Shown: piece after piece, positions 54,591-62,436 of the stretch
Layout: each line of letters begins with the position of its first letter
Position numbering within the stretch: position 1 is the first letter of the stretch
Assembly: GCA_021770245.1 (NCBI GenBank)
Contig: JAETRI010000037.1
Coordinates: 1 to 64,000, forward strand
DNA length: 64,000 nt
Direction of reading: 5' to 3'
Origin: Lachnospiraceae bacterium
GTDB lineage: Bacteria; Bacillota; Clostridia; Lachnospirales; Lachnospiraceae
Position numbers and translations under genes: made by a program
The notes under the pieces: model-generated
Databases searched by the model: none
Told to the model about the DNA's origin: nothing
The model's input: only the letters and a program-made list of their open reading frames with translations

Positions 54591-55643
54591 TTATCCCAGA
54601 TAGGCCTGCAATAGCTTCAGGGTATTCATAACGCCTTTTTTATGGGTCCTTTCGTAGCCATGGGAGGCATATACGCCGGGGCCGATCAGCCCATGGCGGG
54701 CATCGATTCCCGCTTCCAGGGCGGCATCCGCATCCGAACCGTAATAAGGATAGACGTCCACGGCGTAGTCGGCTCCCGCCCTTTCGGCCGCTTCTATAAG
54801 GGCGGATACCACGTCATAATGGTAAGGCCCTCTGCTGTCCTTGGAACAGATGGAAACCTGGCATTCCGTGCATTCCAGCCCCTCGCCCACGCAGCCCATG
54901 TCCACGGAGAGAAGCTCCGTGATCCCTTCCGGAACGGAGGCGCAGCCGCCATGTCCCACCTCTTCAAAAACCGTGATGTGCTGCCAGATGCCGCGGCTTG
55001 GTACGATCGCTTCTTCCCGCAGGTACCTGGCATAGCCCAGAAGGATGGCAGTGCTCATCTTATCGTCCAGAAAACGGCTTTTGATGAAGCCGGAGGGAGT
55101 TACCACGGTACGGGGGTCAAAGCATACGATATCGCCTGTCCGGATCCCCAGGTCATTTACTTCCTCCTTTGTGGCGGTCAGTTCATCCAAAAGCACCTCC
55201 ATGTCCTGCCAGGAGCGTTTCTTTTCGCTGTATTCCTTATTCACATGGATGGAAGCATTACACAGCTGGAGGGTCCCGGTGTAGACCTTCCGGTTCCTGG
55301 TGATAATCCGGCAGTTTTCCGTTTCCGCGTTATTGGGATTCATACCGCCCAGGGGAGTGAGCTTCAGACGGCCTTCCGGGGTGACCTGGGATACCATGGC
55401 GCCCAGCGTGTCCACATGGGCCATGAGCAGGACGGGGCCGCGGGACGGATCCTGATTGTCCAAGACGGTTCCGTCCGCAATTTTCACCAGCACGCCGCCC
55501 TTGGCGGTAAGATGCGGATCATAGCCCATTTCCCGGTAGGCTTTCATCAGGTAGGACGACACCTCTTTGGTATAGCCGGAAGGGCTGTCGATGGCCAACA
55601 GGTTTTGGGCCTGTTCTATGATATATTCCGTATAGTCTTTCAT
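54591..55643 (-). CDS. M42 family metallopeptidase
   Basis: A 350-residue dinuclear-metal aminopeptidase of the M42 (glutamyl aminopeptidase/TET) family. Metal and catalytic residues are visible in LLMAHVDTLGAMV (H76, D78), KSRFLDDKMS, VFEEVGHGG and the late IGPGVYASHGYERTH. M42 enzymes trim N-terminal residues from peptides, often as dodecamers. The start has AAAGGAG six bases upstream. It diverges from the sensor kinase gene and has a strong terminator. Specificity unknown. Confidence 0.9.
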   Translation of the reverse strand: MKDYTEYIIEQAQNLLAIDSPSGYTKEVSSYLMKAYREMGYDPHLTAKGGVLVKIADGTVLDNQDPSRGPVLLMAHVDTLGAMVSQVTPEGRLKLTPLGGMNPNNAETENCRIITRNRKVYTGTLQLCNASIHVNKEYSEKKRSWQDMEVLLDELTATKEEVNDLGIRTGDIVCFDPRTVVTPSGFIKSRFLDDKMSTAILLGYARYLREEAIVPSRGIWQHITVFEEVGHGGCASVPEGITELLSVDMGCVGEGLECTECQVSICSKDSRGPYHYDVVSALIEAAERAGADYAVDVYPYYGSDADAALEAGIDARHGLIGPGVYASHGYERTHKKGVMNTLKLLQAYLG

Positions 55644-55693
55644 GTGCGCTCCTTTCTTTGATGCCTGTTTTTGATAATATCACAGAAAGAAGG

Positions 55694-55752
55694 GTTTGGA
55701 AATGCTCTTTCAAACTTTTTATTGGAGGCAGTATCGCAGGTATAGCCTGCGA
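55694..55752 (+). promoter_or_regulatory. Two-hairpin leader module before the sensor kinase gene
   Basis: gtttggaa/tttcaaac-type hairpin (55694-55715), linker ttttattggaggcag, then tcgcagg/cctgcga hairpin (55734-55752). Same order and linker as at 20436-20497. It is followed by an aaaatc/gattt repeat and AAGGGAGG before the start at 55796. A GATAAT at 55673-55678 may be the -10 box. Confidence 0.6.
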
Positions 55753-55795
55753 CAAAATCGGATTTTACTTCGGATGAAAAGGGAGGAAACCATCC

Positions 55796-56635
55796 ATGAT
55801 CATCAGAAAAACAGTCAGAAGCCTTATACTGATAAACGGGCTGCAGTTCGCCGCGGTTCTTCTGCTTTGCTGCGTTGTTTACGATAATATTGCCGGGAGT
55901 ATAGATCGGACCGCTTTCCTGGCAGCCGCTCTGGCGGCGGGCGTACTGCTCTTAAGCAGTCTGGTGACGCTGTTGGGTCTGTACGCGGCCAGCAGGTATC
56001 AGGATGAGAGCTATCGCGAAAGCATGAAGAACCTGGAAAGCCTGAACGCAAAGCTTCGGGCACAGAGGCACGATTACCTGAACCATATCCAGGTAATCCA
56101 CGGGCTTATGGAGCTGGGGGAATACGAGGATGCCAAGAAGTACATGGCCCCGGTTTTCGCGGATATCAACAGGGTCACCCGAGCCCTAAAAACGTCCCAG
56201 CCTGCGGTCAACGCCCTGCTTCAGGCGAAGATGGAGTCGGCGGCCAAGAAGGGGATTCTCATGTATGTGGAAGTGGGAAATCCGCTGAAAAGGATGGGCC
56301 TGGAGGCCTGGGAGGTGTGCAAAATTCTGGCAAACCTGATCGATAACGCCGTTACGGCGCTGGAGGAGACGGAAGGGGAGAAGAAAATCACCGTAGAAAT
56401 CCGCAGGGAGGGAAAAGAGGACGTCTTTTATGTGAAAAACAACGGCCCTCGGATCCCTGACGATATGCGGGAACCCATTTTCCGCCAGGGTTTTACGACA
56501 AAGAAGGAAGAGGGCCACGGCATGGGCTTAGCCATCGTTTCGGATATCGTAAGGGAAGCGGGAGGGAGCATTTCCTTCTTCTCCGGTGAAGAAGAAACCT
56601 GTTTTGAAATACGCCTGCCCGCTGCAATTGGATGA
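55796..56635 (+). CDS. Sensor histidine kinase with Spo0B-like/GHKL domains
   Basis: A 279-residue membrane kinase. Two N-terminal helices (about 10-30 and 38-65) bracket only a very short outer loop. The phosphoacceptor region is RHDYLNHIQVIHGLMELGEYEDA with H92, the Spo0B-type helical hairpin. The GHKL ATPase domain shows ILANLIDNAVTALEE (N box) and GHGMGLAIVSDIV (G box). With almost no external sensor domain it may sense membrane state or partner proteins. Its likely response regulator (LytTR, 58732) is three genes downstream, with nfeD and floA between. Confidence 0.88.
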   Translation: MIIRKTVRSLILINGLQFAAVLLLCCVVYDNIAGSIDRTAFLAAALAAGVLLLSSLVTLLGLYAASRYQDESYRESMKNLESLNAKLRAQRHDYLNHIQVIHGLMELGEYEDAKKYMAPVFADINRVTRALKTSQPAVNALLQAKMESAAKKGILMYVEVGNPLKRMGLEAWEVCKILANLIDNAVTALEETEGEKKITVEIRREGKEDVFYVKNNGPRIPDDMREPIFRQGFTTKKEEGHGMGLAIVSDIVREAGGSISFFSGEEETCFEIRLPAAIG

Positions 56636-56765
56636 TGAAAACTGACATTTGGCCGTCCGATCTGTATGACTTGCGGCATACCCCTTTCGGAAAAGGGAAA
56701 AGGGGATATAATCTTGTTCAAAGGATACCGGAAAGGAAATCCGGAGGAGAAAGGAGGGAAAAGGC

Positions 56766-57245
56766 ATGGAAATGCTGATGTGGATCGGGATCGTCCTTTT
56801 CATAGCAGGATTTGTCCTGATAGCCGTGGAGATGGTGGTTCCCGGATTCGGGGCGCCCGGAATCTGCGGAATCATCTGCCTGGTGGCCGGAGTATTCGTG
56901 ACTGCGGACTCCGTTGAAAAGGGCGCCTTTATTACGGTAATCGTATTGGCACTTTTGGGCATTATGATGGCGTTGATCTTGTGGCTTCTATCCAAAGGGA
57001 AACTGCGTTCCCCCATCGTACTGGAGGAAGAACAGCGGAGGGATGAAGGGTATATCAGCTCCGGCGACCTGCAGTTCCTGCTGGGAAAACAGGGATTGGC
57101 GGAGACGGATTTACATCCTACGGGGGTGGGAAATTTCGACGGCGTCAGCTTCGATGTGCTCTCTGAGGGAAGGTACATATCGAAGGGAGCAAAACTGGAG
57201 ATCATAAAGGTGAACGGGTCGAAGCTGATCGTGAAGGAACTTTGA
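56766..57245 (+). CDS. NfeD family membrane protein
   Basis: A 159-residue protein with three or four N-terminal helices (residues 3-80) and a C-terminal OB-fold-like domain (GKQGLAETDLHPTGVGNFDGVSFDVLSEGRYISKG is split by eye into strands). This is the short NfeD form, lacking the ClpP-class protease domain. NfeD proteins pair with flotillin-type proteins in membrane microdomains, and floA follows here. A TATAAT at 56707-56712 may be part of its own promoter. GGAGAAAGGAGG precedes the start. Confidence 0.88.
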   Translation: MEMLMWIGIVLFIAGFVLIAVEMVVPGFGAPGICGIICLVAGVFVTADSVEKGAFITVIVLALLGIMMALILWLLSKGKLRSPIVLEEEQRRDEGYISSGDLQFLLGKQGLAETDLHPTGVGNFDGVSFDVLSEGRYISKGAKLEIIKVNGSKLIVKEL

Positions 57246-57359
57246 CTGCGATGCCCGTTAACGGGGGCGGCAGGATAGACGAGAGGATTCGTCTTGCAAA
57301 AATTGTGTCTGGGGCAAGCGTATCACATACGCATTTAAGCCTTCAGGATGCGGAAAGGC

Positions 57360-58346
57360 ATGGATATTTATATGGAAAATATTTTCATTATCATATTAAT
57401 CGGGATTTTAGGGCTGCTCATTGTTCTGTTTTTTATCTTTGTGCCCGTGGGACTGTGGATCTCTTCCCTGGCGGCAAACGTAAAGATCAGTATCTTTAAC
57501 CTGATCGGTATGCGGCTGCGGCGCGTGGTGCCGTCCCGTATCGTCATGCCGCTGATCAAAGCCAGAAAGGCGGGTATGAACCTGGGCGTCAATCAGCTGG
57601 AGGCGCATTACCTGGCCGGAGGGAATGTGGACAATGTGGTGAACGCGTTGATTGCCGCGGAACGGGCAGGGATTGAGCTTCCTTTTGAGAAGGCAGCGGC
57701 CATTGACCTGGCAGGCCGGGACGTGCTGGAAGCGGTAAAAATGAGCGTGAATCCCAAGGTGATTGAGACCACCAATGTATCGGCGGTGGCAAAGGACGGC
57801 ATCGAGCTTTTGGTTAAGGCGAGAGTGACCGTACGGGCGGATCTGGAACGTCTGGTGGGCGGCGCCGGGGAGGCGACGATCCTGGCCAGGATAGGCGAGG
57901 GCATTGTGACCACGGTGGGATCCGCAGCTTCCCACAAGGAAGTACTGGAAAACCCGGACGATATCTCCAAGCGGGTGCTGAGCAAGGGCCTGGATTCGGG
58001 TACCGCATTTGAGATCCAGTCCATCGATATTGCGGATATCGACGTGGGAAGGAATATCGGAGCCCAGCTGCAGAGCCTGCAGGCAGAGGCGGATAAAAAC
58101 ATCGCGCAGGCCCGGGCGGAAGAGAGACGCGCCATGGCCGTGGCAAAGGAACAGGAGATGCGCGCCTACGTGGTGGAAGCGGAGGCAGAAGTGCCGAAGG
58201 CTCTTGCCTATGCCCTGCGGGAAGGCAAGATGGGGGTTATGGACTATTATGAGCTGCAGAATCTGAAGGCGGATACCGAGATGCGCACGGCCATATCCGA
58301 GACAGGGGATGTGGAGGCCGAACTGACCGGCGGAAGGAATGATTGA
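57360..58346 (+). CDS. floA: Flotillin-like protein FloA
   Basis: A 328-residue protein closely resembling Bacillus FloA: one N-terminal membrane hairpin ([23 protein letters not shown]), then the SPFH-like region with [14 protein letters not shown] and [29 protein letters not shown], and the coiled-coil tail [26 protein letters not shown]. It scaffolds functional membrane microdomains. The tail is shorter than in B. subtilis, with one Glu-Ala repeat missing. Start is uncertain among in-frame ATGs at 57348, 57360 and 57372; 57360 gives the family length. A hairpin (gcctt/aaggc) covers the probable SD. Confidence 0.92.
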   Translation: MDIYMENIFIIILIGILGLLIVLFFIFVPVGLWISSLAANVKISIFNLIGMRLRRVVPSRIVMPLIKARKAGMNLGVNQLEAHYLAGGNVDNVVNALIAAERAGIELPFEKAAAIDLAGRDVLEAVKMSVNPKVIETTNVSAVAKDGIELLVKARVTVRADLERLVGGAGEATILARIGEGIVTTVGSAASHKEVLENPDDISKRVLSKGLDSGTAFEIQSIDIADIDVGRNIGAQLQSLQAEADKNIAQARAEERRAMAVAKEQEMRAYVVEAEAEVPKALAYALREGKMGVMDYYELQNLKADTEMRTAISETGDVEAELTGGRND

Positions 58347-58731
58347 GAATGATCATGACGAAGATGCAAAAAGAGATCTGGAAGAACCTGCGTACGTCTC
58401 CGGCCGGGAAAACACCTTGTCCAGGTCCGGCTGACTGGAAAGGTGTAAAGGCTTTTCTTGGGGGACAAGGGGGGAGGAAAAAAGACTCCCCCTCCCTGAG
58501 GGAAGAAAGCGGACATGCGGATCCAGAGGAGAAGATACAAGAGGAAGCCGATCCGGGCGATGGAATTGTACTGGTCGAGGAACCCGACCTGCACGTGAAG
58601 AGGAGCCCGAACGGGCAGTTTGCCGGAAGCGGGGTAAAGGGCAGGCAGCAGTACGGGGACAACGGCCAGAAAGAGCGTGGAAAAAGGCTGAGATCGGCCG
58701 TGGTCTGGAGCACGGTTCTGGGAGAACCCGT
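58347..58731 (+). other. Gap between floA and the LytTR regulator, no confident gene
   Basis: One plus-strand frame (58355 or 58364 to 58798) could encode about 145 basic, low-complexity residues beginning MTKMQKEIWKNLR with gaagga upstream. It overlaps the regulator start and resembles nothing I know. On the minus strand one frame reads as hydrophobic segments (STLFLAVVPVLLPALYP, IARIGFLLYLLLWIRM), but without a convincing start. Perhaps a decayed gene. Confidence 0.25.
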
Positions 58732-59529
58732 ATGCAGGAAGAGAACAGCAGGCCGGAAGGGCGGTGGGGCGCAGAGATGGAAGCAGACAGGAAGGTAAAG
58801 GTGCTCCTCGTGGAGGATGAGAGCGGCGTAAGGCTGCTGCTGCGTAAAATCATAGAGAGAAACGACGGTTTTGAGGTGGTCGGAGAATGCGGCAGCATGG
58901 CGGACGCGGTGGGACTGTTTTATCAGCTCCGCCCGGAGGTGATTTTTCTGGACATCGAGATCGACGGTTCCAGCGGAATCGACTGTGCCAGGCTCATCGT
59001 GGATATGGAGCCCAAGACCAAAATCATTTTTGCCACCGCCCATGCGGAATATATGTCGGAGGCCTTTGAGGTGTACGCCTTTGACTACCTGGTCAAACCC
59101 TTTGACGTGAGCCGGGTGGAGCACACCCTCGGACGGATCCTGTCGCTGAAGGAACCTGCGCCTGCGGAACGCGCGGAGAGGATCGTGCGCTCCAAAAGCA
59201 GCCTGGACCGGCTGCTGGTACGGGGAAAGGAGAGTACGAGCTTTGTAGATATCCGGGATATCATCCTGGTGCAGCGGGAAAACAACAGCACGGTAATCTA
59301 TACGGAAAAGGACTCCTTTACTACCTCTGCAGGTCTGGGGGAAATCGAATCCAGGCTGGATGAGGAACTGTTCCTGCGAAGCCACAAATCTTATATCATT
59401 AACTTATCCCGAGTCAGAAAGATCGAACCTTACGGAAGATGGACATATATTGTCACCTTCCAGGGGATAGACAGGGATGCACTGATTACGGCAGAAAAAT
59501 ATGAAGAGGTAAAAAAACGGTTTTCCTGA
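58732..59529 (+). CDS. LytTR-family response regulator
   Basis: A 265-residue regulator. The receiver domain begins VKVLLVEDESG with the phosphoacceptor Asp74 in VIFLDIEIDGSSG, Thr/Ala switch in IIFATAHAEYM and Lys in YLVKPFD. The C-terminal LytTR DNA-binding domain (about 165-262) has the ILVQRENNSTVIYT strand and EELFLRSHKSYIINLSRV. GGGAG seven bases before 58732 supports this start; 58777 (MEADRK) is an alternative closer to the domain border. Likely partner of the sensor kinase at 55796. A terminator follows. Confidence 0.9.
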   Translation: MQEENSRPEGRWGAEMEADRKVKVLLVEDESGVRLLLRKIIERNDGFEVVGECGSMADAVGLFYQLRPEVIFLDIEIDGSSGIDCARLIVDMEPKTKIIFATAHAEYMSEAFEVYAFDYLVKPFDVSRVEHTLGRILSLKEPAPAERAERIVRSKSSLDRLLVRGKESTSFVDIRDIILVQRENNSTVIYTEKDSFTTSAGLGEIESRLDEELFLRSHKSYIINLSRVRKIEPYGRWTYIVTFQGIDRDALITAEKYEEVKKRFS

Positions 59530-59594
59530 ACAACAATCCGGGGAATGAAAAGCTGCCGGCTTGTTTACAAATCCATTTTAGAGGATTCAAAAAA

Positions 59595-59632
59595 GGAACC
59601 GGAGCAGGAGAGGAGAGTCCTGCTCCGGTTTC
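59595..59632. terminator. Bidirectional rho-independent terminator
   Basis: gaaccggagcagga pairs with tcctgctccggtttc (one bulged T). On the plus strand gttttta follows, and on the minus strand ttttttg. It separates the convergent LytTR and HAD genes. Confidence 0.8.
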
Positions 59633-59637
59633 CGTTT

Positions 59638-60456
59638 TTAATGAAGCTTTTCGAAAATCTCTTTCACGTCCCGGAAAATATAGGTGGGCTTCACTTCGCC
59701 CTCCTCGATATCCTGCAGGGTCGCTTCCCCAGAGAGAACACAGATGGTATCCACGCCTGCATTTTTACCGGTGGCGATATCCGTATAGAGACGATCCCCT
59801 ACGATTACGGCTTCCTGTCTGGAATATCCCGTGTTTTTCAACACACAGTCTACCATGATGGGCTGGGGTTTTCCGATGAAAAAGGGTTCCTTTCCGGTGG
59901 CATTTTTCAGCATGATGCTCATGGAACCGCAGTCGGGCACGAAGCCGAAGCTGACCGGGCAGACCAGATCCGGATTGGTGGCGAGATAAGCCACGTCGCG
60001 TCCCAGCATAATGCAGGTATTCCGGATTTTCTCGGAGGTGTTTTCCGTATCGAAGCCGATGAGGACAACGGAAGCCTCATCCGAAACCTCTGTCACCACC
60101 TTCAGGCCGCTTTCCTGCAGCTCCCGGACCAGGGAGCGGGTACCCATACAGTACACGGTCCGGCCGGGATAATTCTCATGGATATACATGGCCGTGGCTT
60201 GGCCGGAGGTATAGAAGTCCCCGGCGCCTGCATCGATTCCCATGGCATTCACTTTTTTCACATAATCGGAAACGGATTTGGAGGAATTATTGGTGATGAA
60301 CAGATATCTTCCCCCCTGTTCCCTGATCTGTGCAAGAAAGTCGATGGTGCCGTCGAAAATCCGGTCTTCGTTGTAAATGGTGCCGTCCATATCCAGAAGC
60401 CAGAGCTTTTTTCCCCGCAGATCTTCTGCGGGACGGTTTTTATAGTCGGTTATCAT
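59638..60456 (-). CDS. HAD-IIA family phosphatase (NagD/glycerol-phosphate phosphatase type)
   Basis: A 272-residue HAD hydrolase. Motif I is LLDMDGTIYNE (D22 nucleophile, D24), motif II ITNNSS, and the last motif VIVGDRLYTDIATG. The large cap between motifs II and III places it in subfamily IIA (NagD, 4-nitrophenylphosphatase, glycerol-3-phosphate phosphatase). It starts 11 bases after the DUF1667 gene, at the end of a glycerol-phosphate oxidation cluster, which makes glycerol-phosphate a reasonable substrate guess. AAGGA precedes the start. Confidence 0.88.
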   Translation of the reverse strand: MITDYKNRPAEDLRGKKLWLLDMDGTIYNEDRIFDGTIDFLAQIREQGGRYLFITNNSSKSVSDYVKKVNAMGIDAGAGDFYTSGQATAMYIHENYPGRTVYCMGTRSLVRELQESGLKVVTEVSDEASVVLIGFDTENTSEKIRNTCIMLGRDVAYLATNPDLVCPVSFGFVPDCGSMSIMLKNATGKEPFFIGKPQPIMVDCVLKNTGYSRQEAVIVGDRLYTDIATGKNAGVDTICVLSGEATLQDIEEGEVKPTYIFRDVKEIFEKLH

Positions 60457-60467
60457 TCGTCGTCCTT

Positions 60468-60827
60468 TCAGCCAACGTTCCTCGTGGCAATGATGTTTAC
60501 CCCGGTATCCGCCACATTTTCCAACAGCACGTCTCCGATATGGATGGGGGCCCGGACGGTGACTTCTTTCAGCGCCCGGACACAGTCGGCCATTTTCCCC
60601 TTGGGAATATCGGAGGCGGTCTTAACGGATACCACGGGAAGGCTTCCGCCGGTGACGCGGACGGTGCTGGTGACGATTCTGGTGGGATTGGTGCATTCCT
60701 TCCGGCCATAGGCCTCGCCTCTCGGACAGGTGTTGCCGGATACGCTCACGACTTCGCCGTTTTTCAGGGATACGGTAAGCGGGCATCCTAAAGGACAGTT
60801 GATACAGATCAATTCACGTTGTTCCAT
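60468..60827 (-). CDS. DUF1667 family protein
   Basis: A 119-residue small protein with a Cys-rich N-terminus: C8-I-N-C11-P-L-G-C15, then C34-P-R-G and C45. The spacing suggests a metal or Fe-S site. DUF1667 proteins are regularly found next to the GlpA-like and FAD oxidoreductase genes in Firmicutes and are thought to be a third subunit in glycerol-3-phosphate oxidation, replacing GlpC. The start at 60827 follows ggaaaggaag, itself next to a GCCGCC/GGCGGC hairpin. Confidence 0.88.
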   Translation of the reverse strand: MEQRELICINCPLGCPLTVSLKNGEVVSVSGNTCPRGEAYGRKECTNPTRIVTSTVRVTGGSLPVVSVKTASDIPKGKMADCVRALKEVTVRAPIHIGDVLLENVADTGVNIIATRNVG

Positions 60828-60839
60828 AGCTTCCTTTCC

Positions 60840-60855
60840 GCCGCCGAAGGGCGGC
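60840..60855 (-). promoter_or_regulatory. GCCGCC/GGCGGC hairpin before the DUF1667 gene
   Basis: Minus strand gccgcc-cttc-ggcggc followed by ggaaaggaagctATG, within the 45-base intercistronic gap. Confidence 0.55.
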
Positions 60856-60872
60856 ATTCGATACGCGGAAAT

Positions 60873-62204
60873 TTATTTCGGCTCAATCTGAATAGTAATA
60901 TTTTCCGGGCTGCTTCCGTTTTCCCGGGTGAAGGCGAGAAGGTCGGATTTTTTCAGTACGACCTGTTCCATTTCTCCGGGAGCCAGTTTGTTCTTTTTTT
61001 GGTGAAAAACGGGGCGGTCGTTGAAATATACGCCGATGGCGCAGTCCTTATAGATTGCGCCCACCCGGAAACGGACGGTGAGCGTCTCTTCCATATGGGA
61101 AGGGCGTAACGTCTGAGGTACGGTATAACGGACGCCGTTTTTGGCCAGGAAGGGGATGGCTTTTTCCTCTTTTCCTAAGGCAGGCTGTCCGGAAAAGGCT
61201 TCGATATAGCGGGCGGCATATTTACCGGCTTTCTGCGCCTCCTGGGAGACATAGTCCACCAGATCATGGACATGGAGCACGTTGCCGCAGGCAAAGACGC
61301 CGGGAATACTGGTCTCCAGGCTTTCGTTTACCGCCGGGCCGGATGTGACGGGGGCCATGGAAACGCCCAGTCTGCCGGAGAGTTCATTTTCCGGAATCAG
61401 GCCCACGGAAAGGAGGAGCGTGTCGCAGGGAATGTATTCCTCCGTTCCGGGAACGGGTTTTCTGTTTTCGTCCACCTTGGCCAGGGTAATGCCTTCCACA
61501 CGTTCTTTTCCGTGAATTTCGATCACAGTGGTGCTGAGTTTTAACGGAATGCCGAAGTCGTCCAGACACTGGACGATATTTCTCTGCAGGCCGCCGGAGT
61601 ATGGCATCAGCTCCGCCACAACCTTTACCTTCGCGCCCTCCAGGGTCATGCGGCGCGCCATGATCAGGCCGATATCGCCGGAGCCTAAGATAACGATTTC
61701 CCTTCCGGGCATGAAGCCCTCCATGTTCACGAGCCTTTGTGCCGTTCCGGCGGAGTAGATTCCTGCGGGACGGAAGCCGGGAATGTTCAGAGCCCCTCTG
61801 GGCCGTTCCCGGCATCCCATGGCGAGGACGACTGCCTTGGTGCGCAGTTCCATCAGCCCGTCTTCTTTGTTCATGGCGAGGACGGTCTTGAAGGTTCCGG
61901 TTTCCGAGGCGCCATTTTCCCCATGCGCGTTTTCCTGGATATCCAGCACCATGGTATGGAGCTTGTAGGGAATCTCTTTCTCCTTAACCCGGGAGATAAA
62001 GCGGGATGCATACTCCGGTCCGGTGAGCTCCTCCTTAAAGGTATGCAGGCCAAAGCCGTTGTGGATACACTGGTTCAGGATTCCGCCCAGTTCGTTGTCC
62101 CGTTCCAGGATCAGAATATTTTGGACGCCGGACTCGCGGGCGGAGACGGCGGCGGCCAGTCCTGCCGGTCCTCCGCCTATCATAATCAGATCATATTCCG
62201 TCAT
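60873..62204 (-). CDS. FAD-dependent oxidoreductase (pyridine nucleotide-disulfide type)
   Basis: A 443-residue flavoprotein. The FAD-binding motif IMIGGGPAGLAAAVSA (from residue 7) and second Rossmann motif IVILGSGDIGLIMARRM, for NAD(P), are present. GVFACGNVLHVHDLVDYVSQEA is the C-terminal FAD site. It is the class that accompanies GlpA-like dehydrogenases and DUF1667, presumably passing electrons from glycerol-3-phosphate to an acceptor. The start at 62204 has agaggaa upstream; the frame runs on upstream through tandem hairpin repeats and should not be counted. Confidence 0.88.
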   Translation of the reverse strand: MTEYDLIMIGGGPAGLAAAVSARESGVQNILILERDNELGGILNQCIHNGFGLHTFKEELTGPEYASRFISRVKEKEIPYKLHTMVLDIQENAHGENGASETGTFKTVLAMNKEDGLMELRTKAVVLAMGCRERPRGALNIPGFRPAGIYSAGTAQRLVNMEGFMPGREIVILGSGDIGLIMARRMTLEGAKVKVVAELMPYSGGLQRNIVQCLDDFGIPLKLSTTVIEIHGKERVEGITLAKVDENRKPVPGTEEYIPCDTLLLSVGLIPENELSGRLGVSMAPVTSGPAVNESLETSIPGVFACGNVLHVHDLVDYVSQEAQKAGKYAARYIEAFSGQPALGKEEKAIPFLAKNGVRYTVPQTLRPSHMEETLTVRFRVGAIYKDCAIGVYFNDRPVFHQKKNKLAPGEMEQVVLKKSDLLAFTRENGSSPENITIQIEPK

Positions 62205-62209
62205 ATTTC

Positions 62210-62415
62210 CTCTCTTTCGGCCGCCGACAGGCGGCATACATTCGCAGGGATTTGTGCGCCGGCACAAATCCCCGGAGGAAGCCCGAAGGGATTCCTCCTG
62301 CTCTCTTTCGGCCGCCGACAGGCGGCATACATTCACAGGGATTTGTGCGTCTGCACAAATCCCCGGAGGAAGCCCGAAGGGATTCCTCCTGCTCTCTTTC
62401 GGCCGCCGACAGGCG
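62210..62415 (-). repeat. Tandem leader repeats (91-bp unit, about 2.3 copies)
   Basis: Two 91-base units and a partial third, between the GlpA-like and FAD oxidoreductase genes. Each unit on the minus strand holds ggagga/tcctcc (SD-like sequence in a stem), ggatttgtgc/gcacaaatcc (10-bp stem) and gccgcc-tgtc-ggcggc followed by gaaagagag. The two units differ mainly in the loop of the second hairpin. The last hairpin sits right before agaggaaatATG. Confidence 0.8.
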
Positions 62416-62436
62416 GCATTCTATTTATAATTCGTC

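Noticed and set aside
62210-62415. Possible CRISPR array
   Set aside because: Units are 91 bp, nearly identical throughout with no unique spacers, and no cas genes are near.
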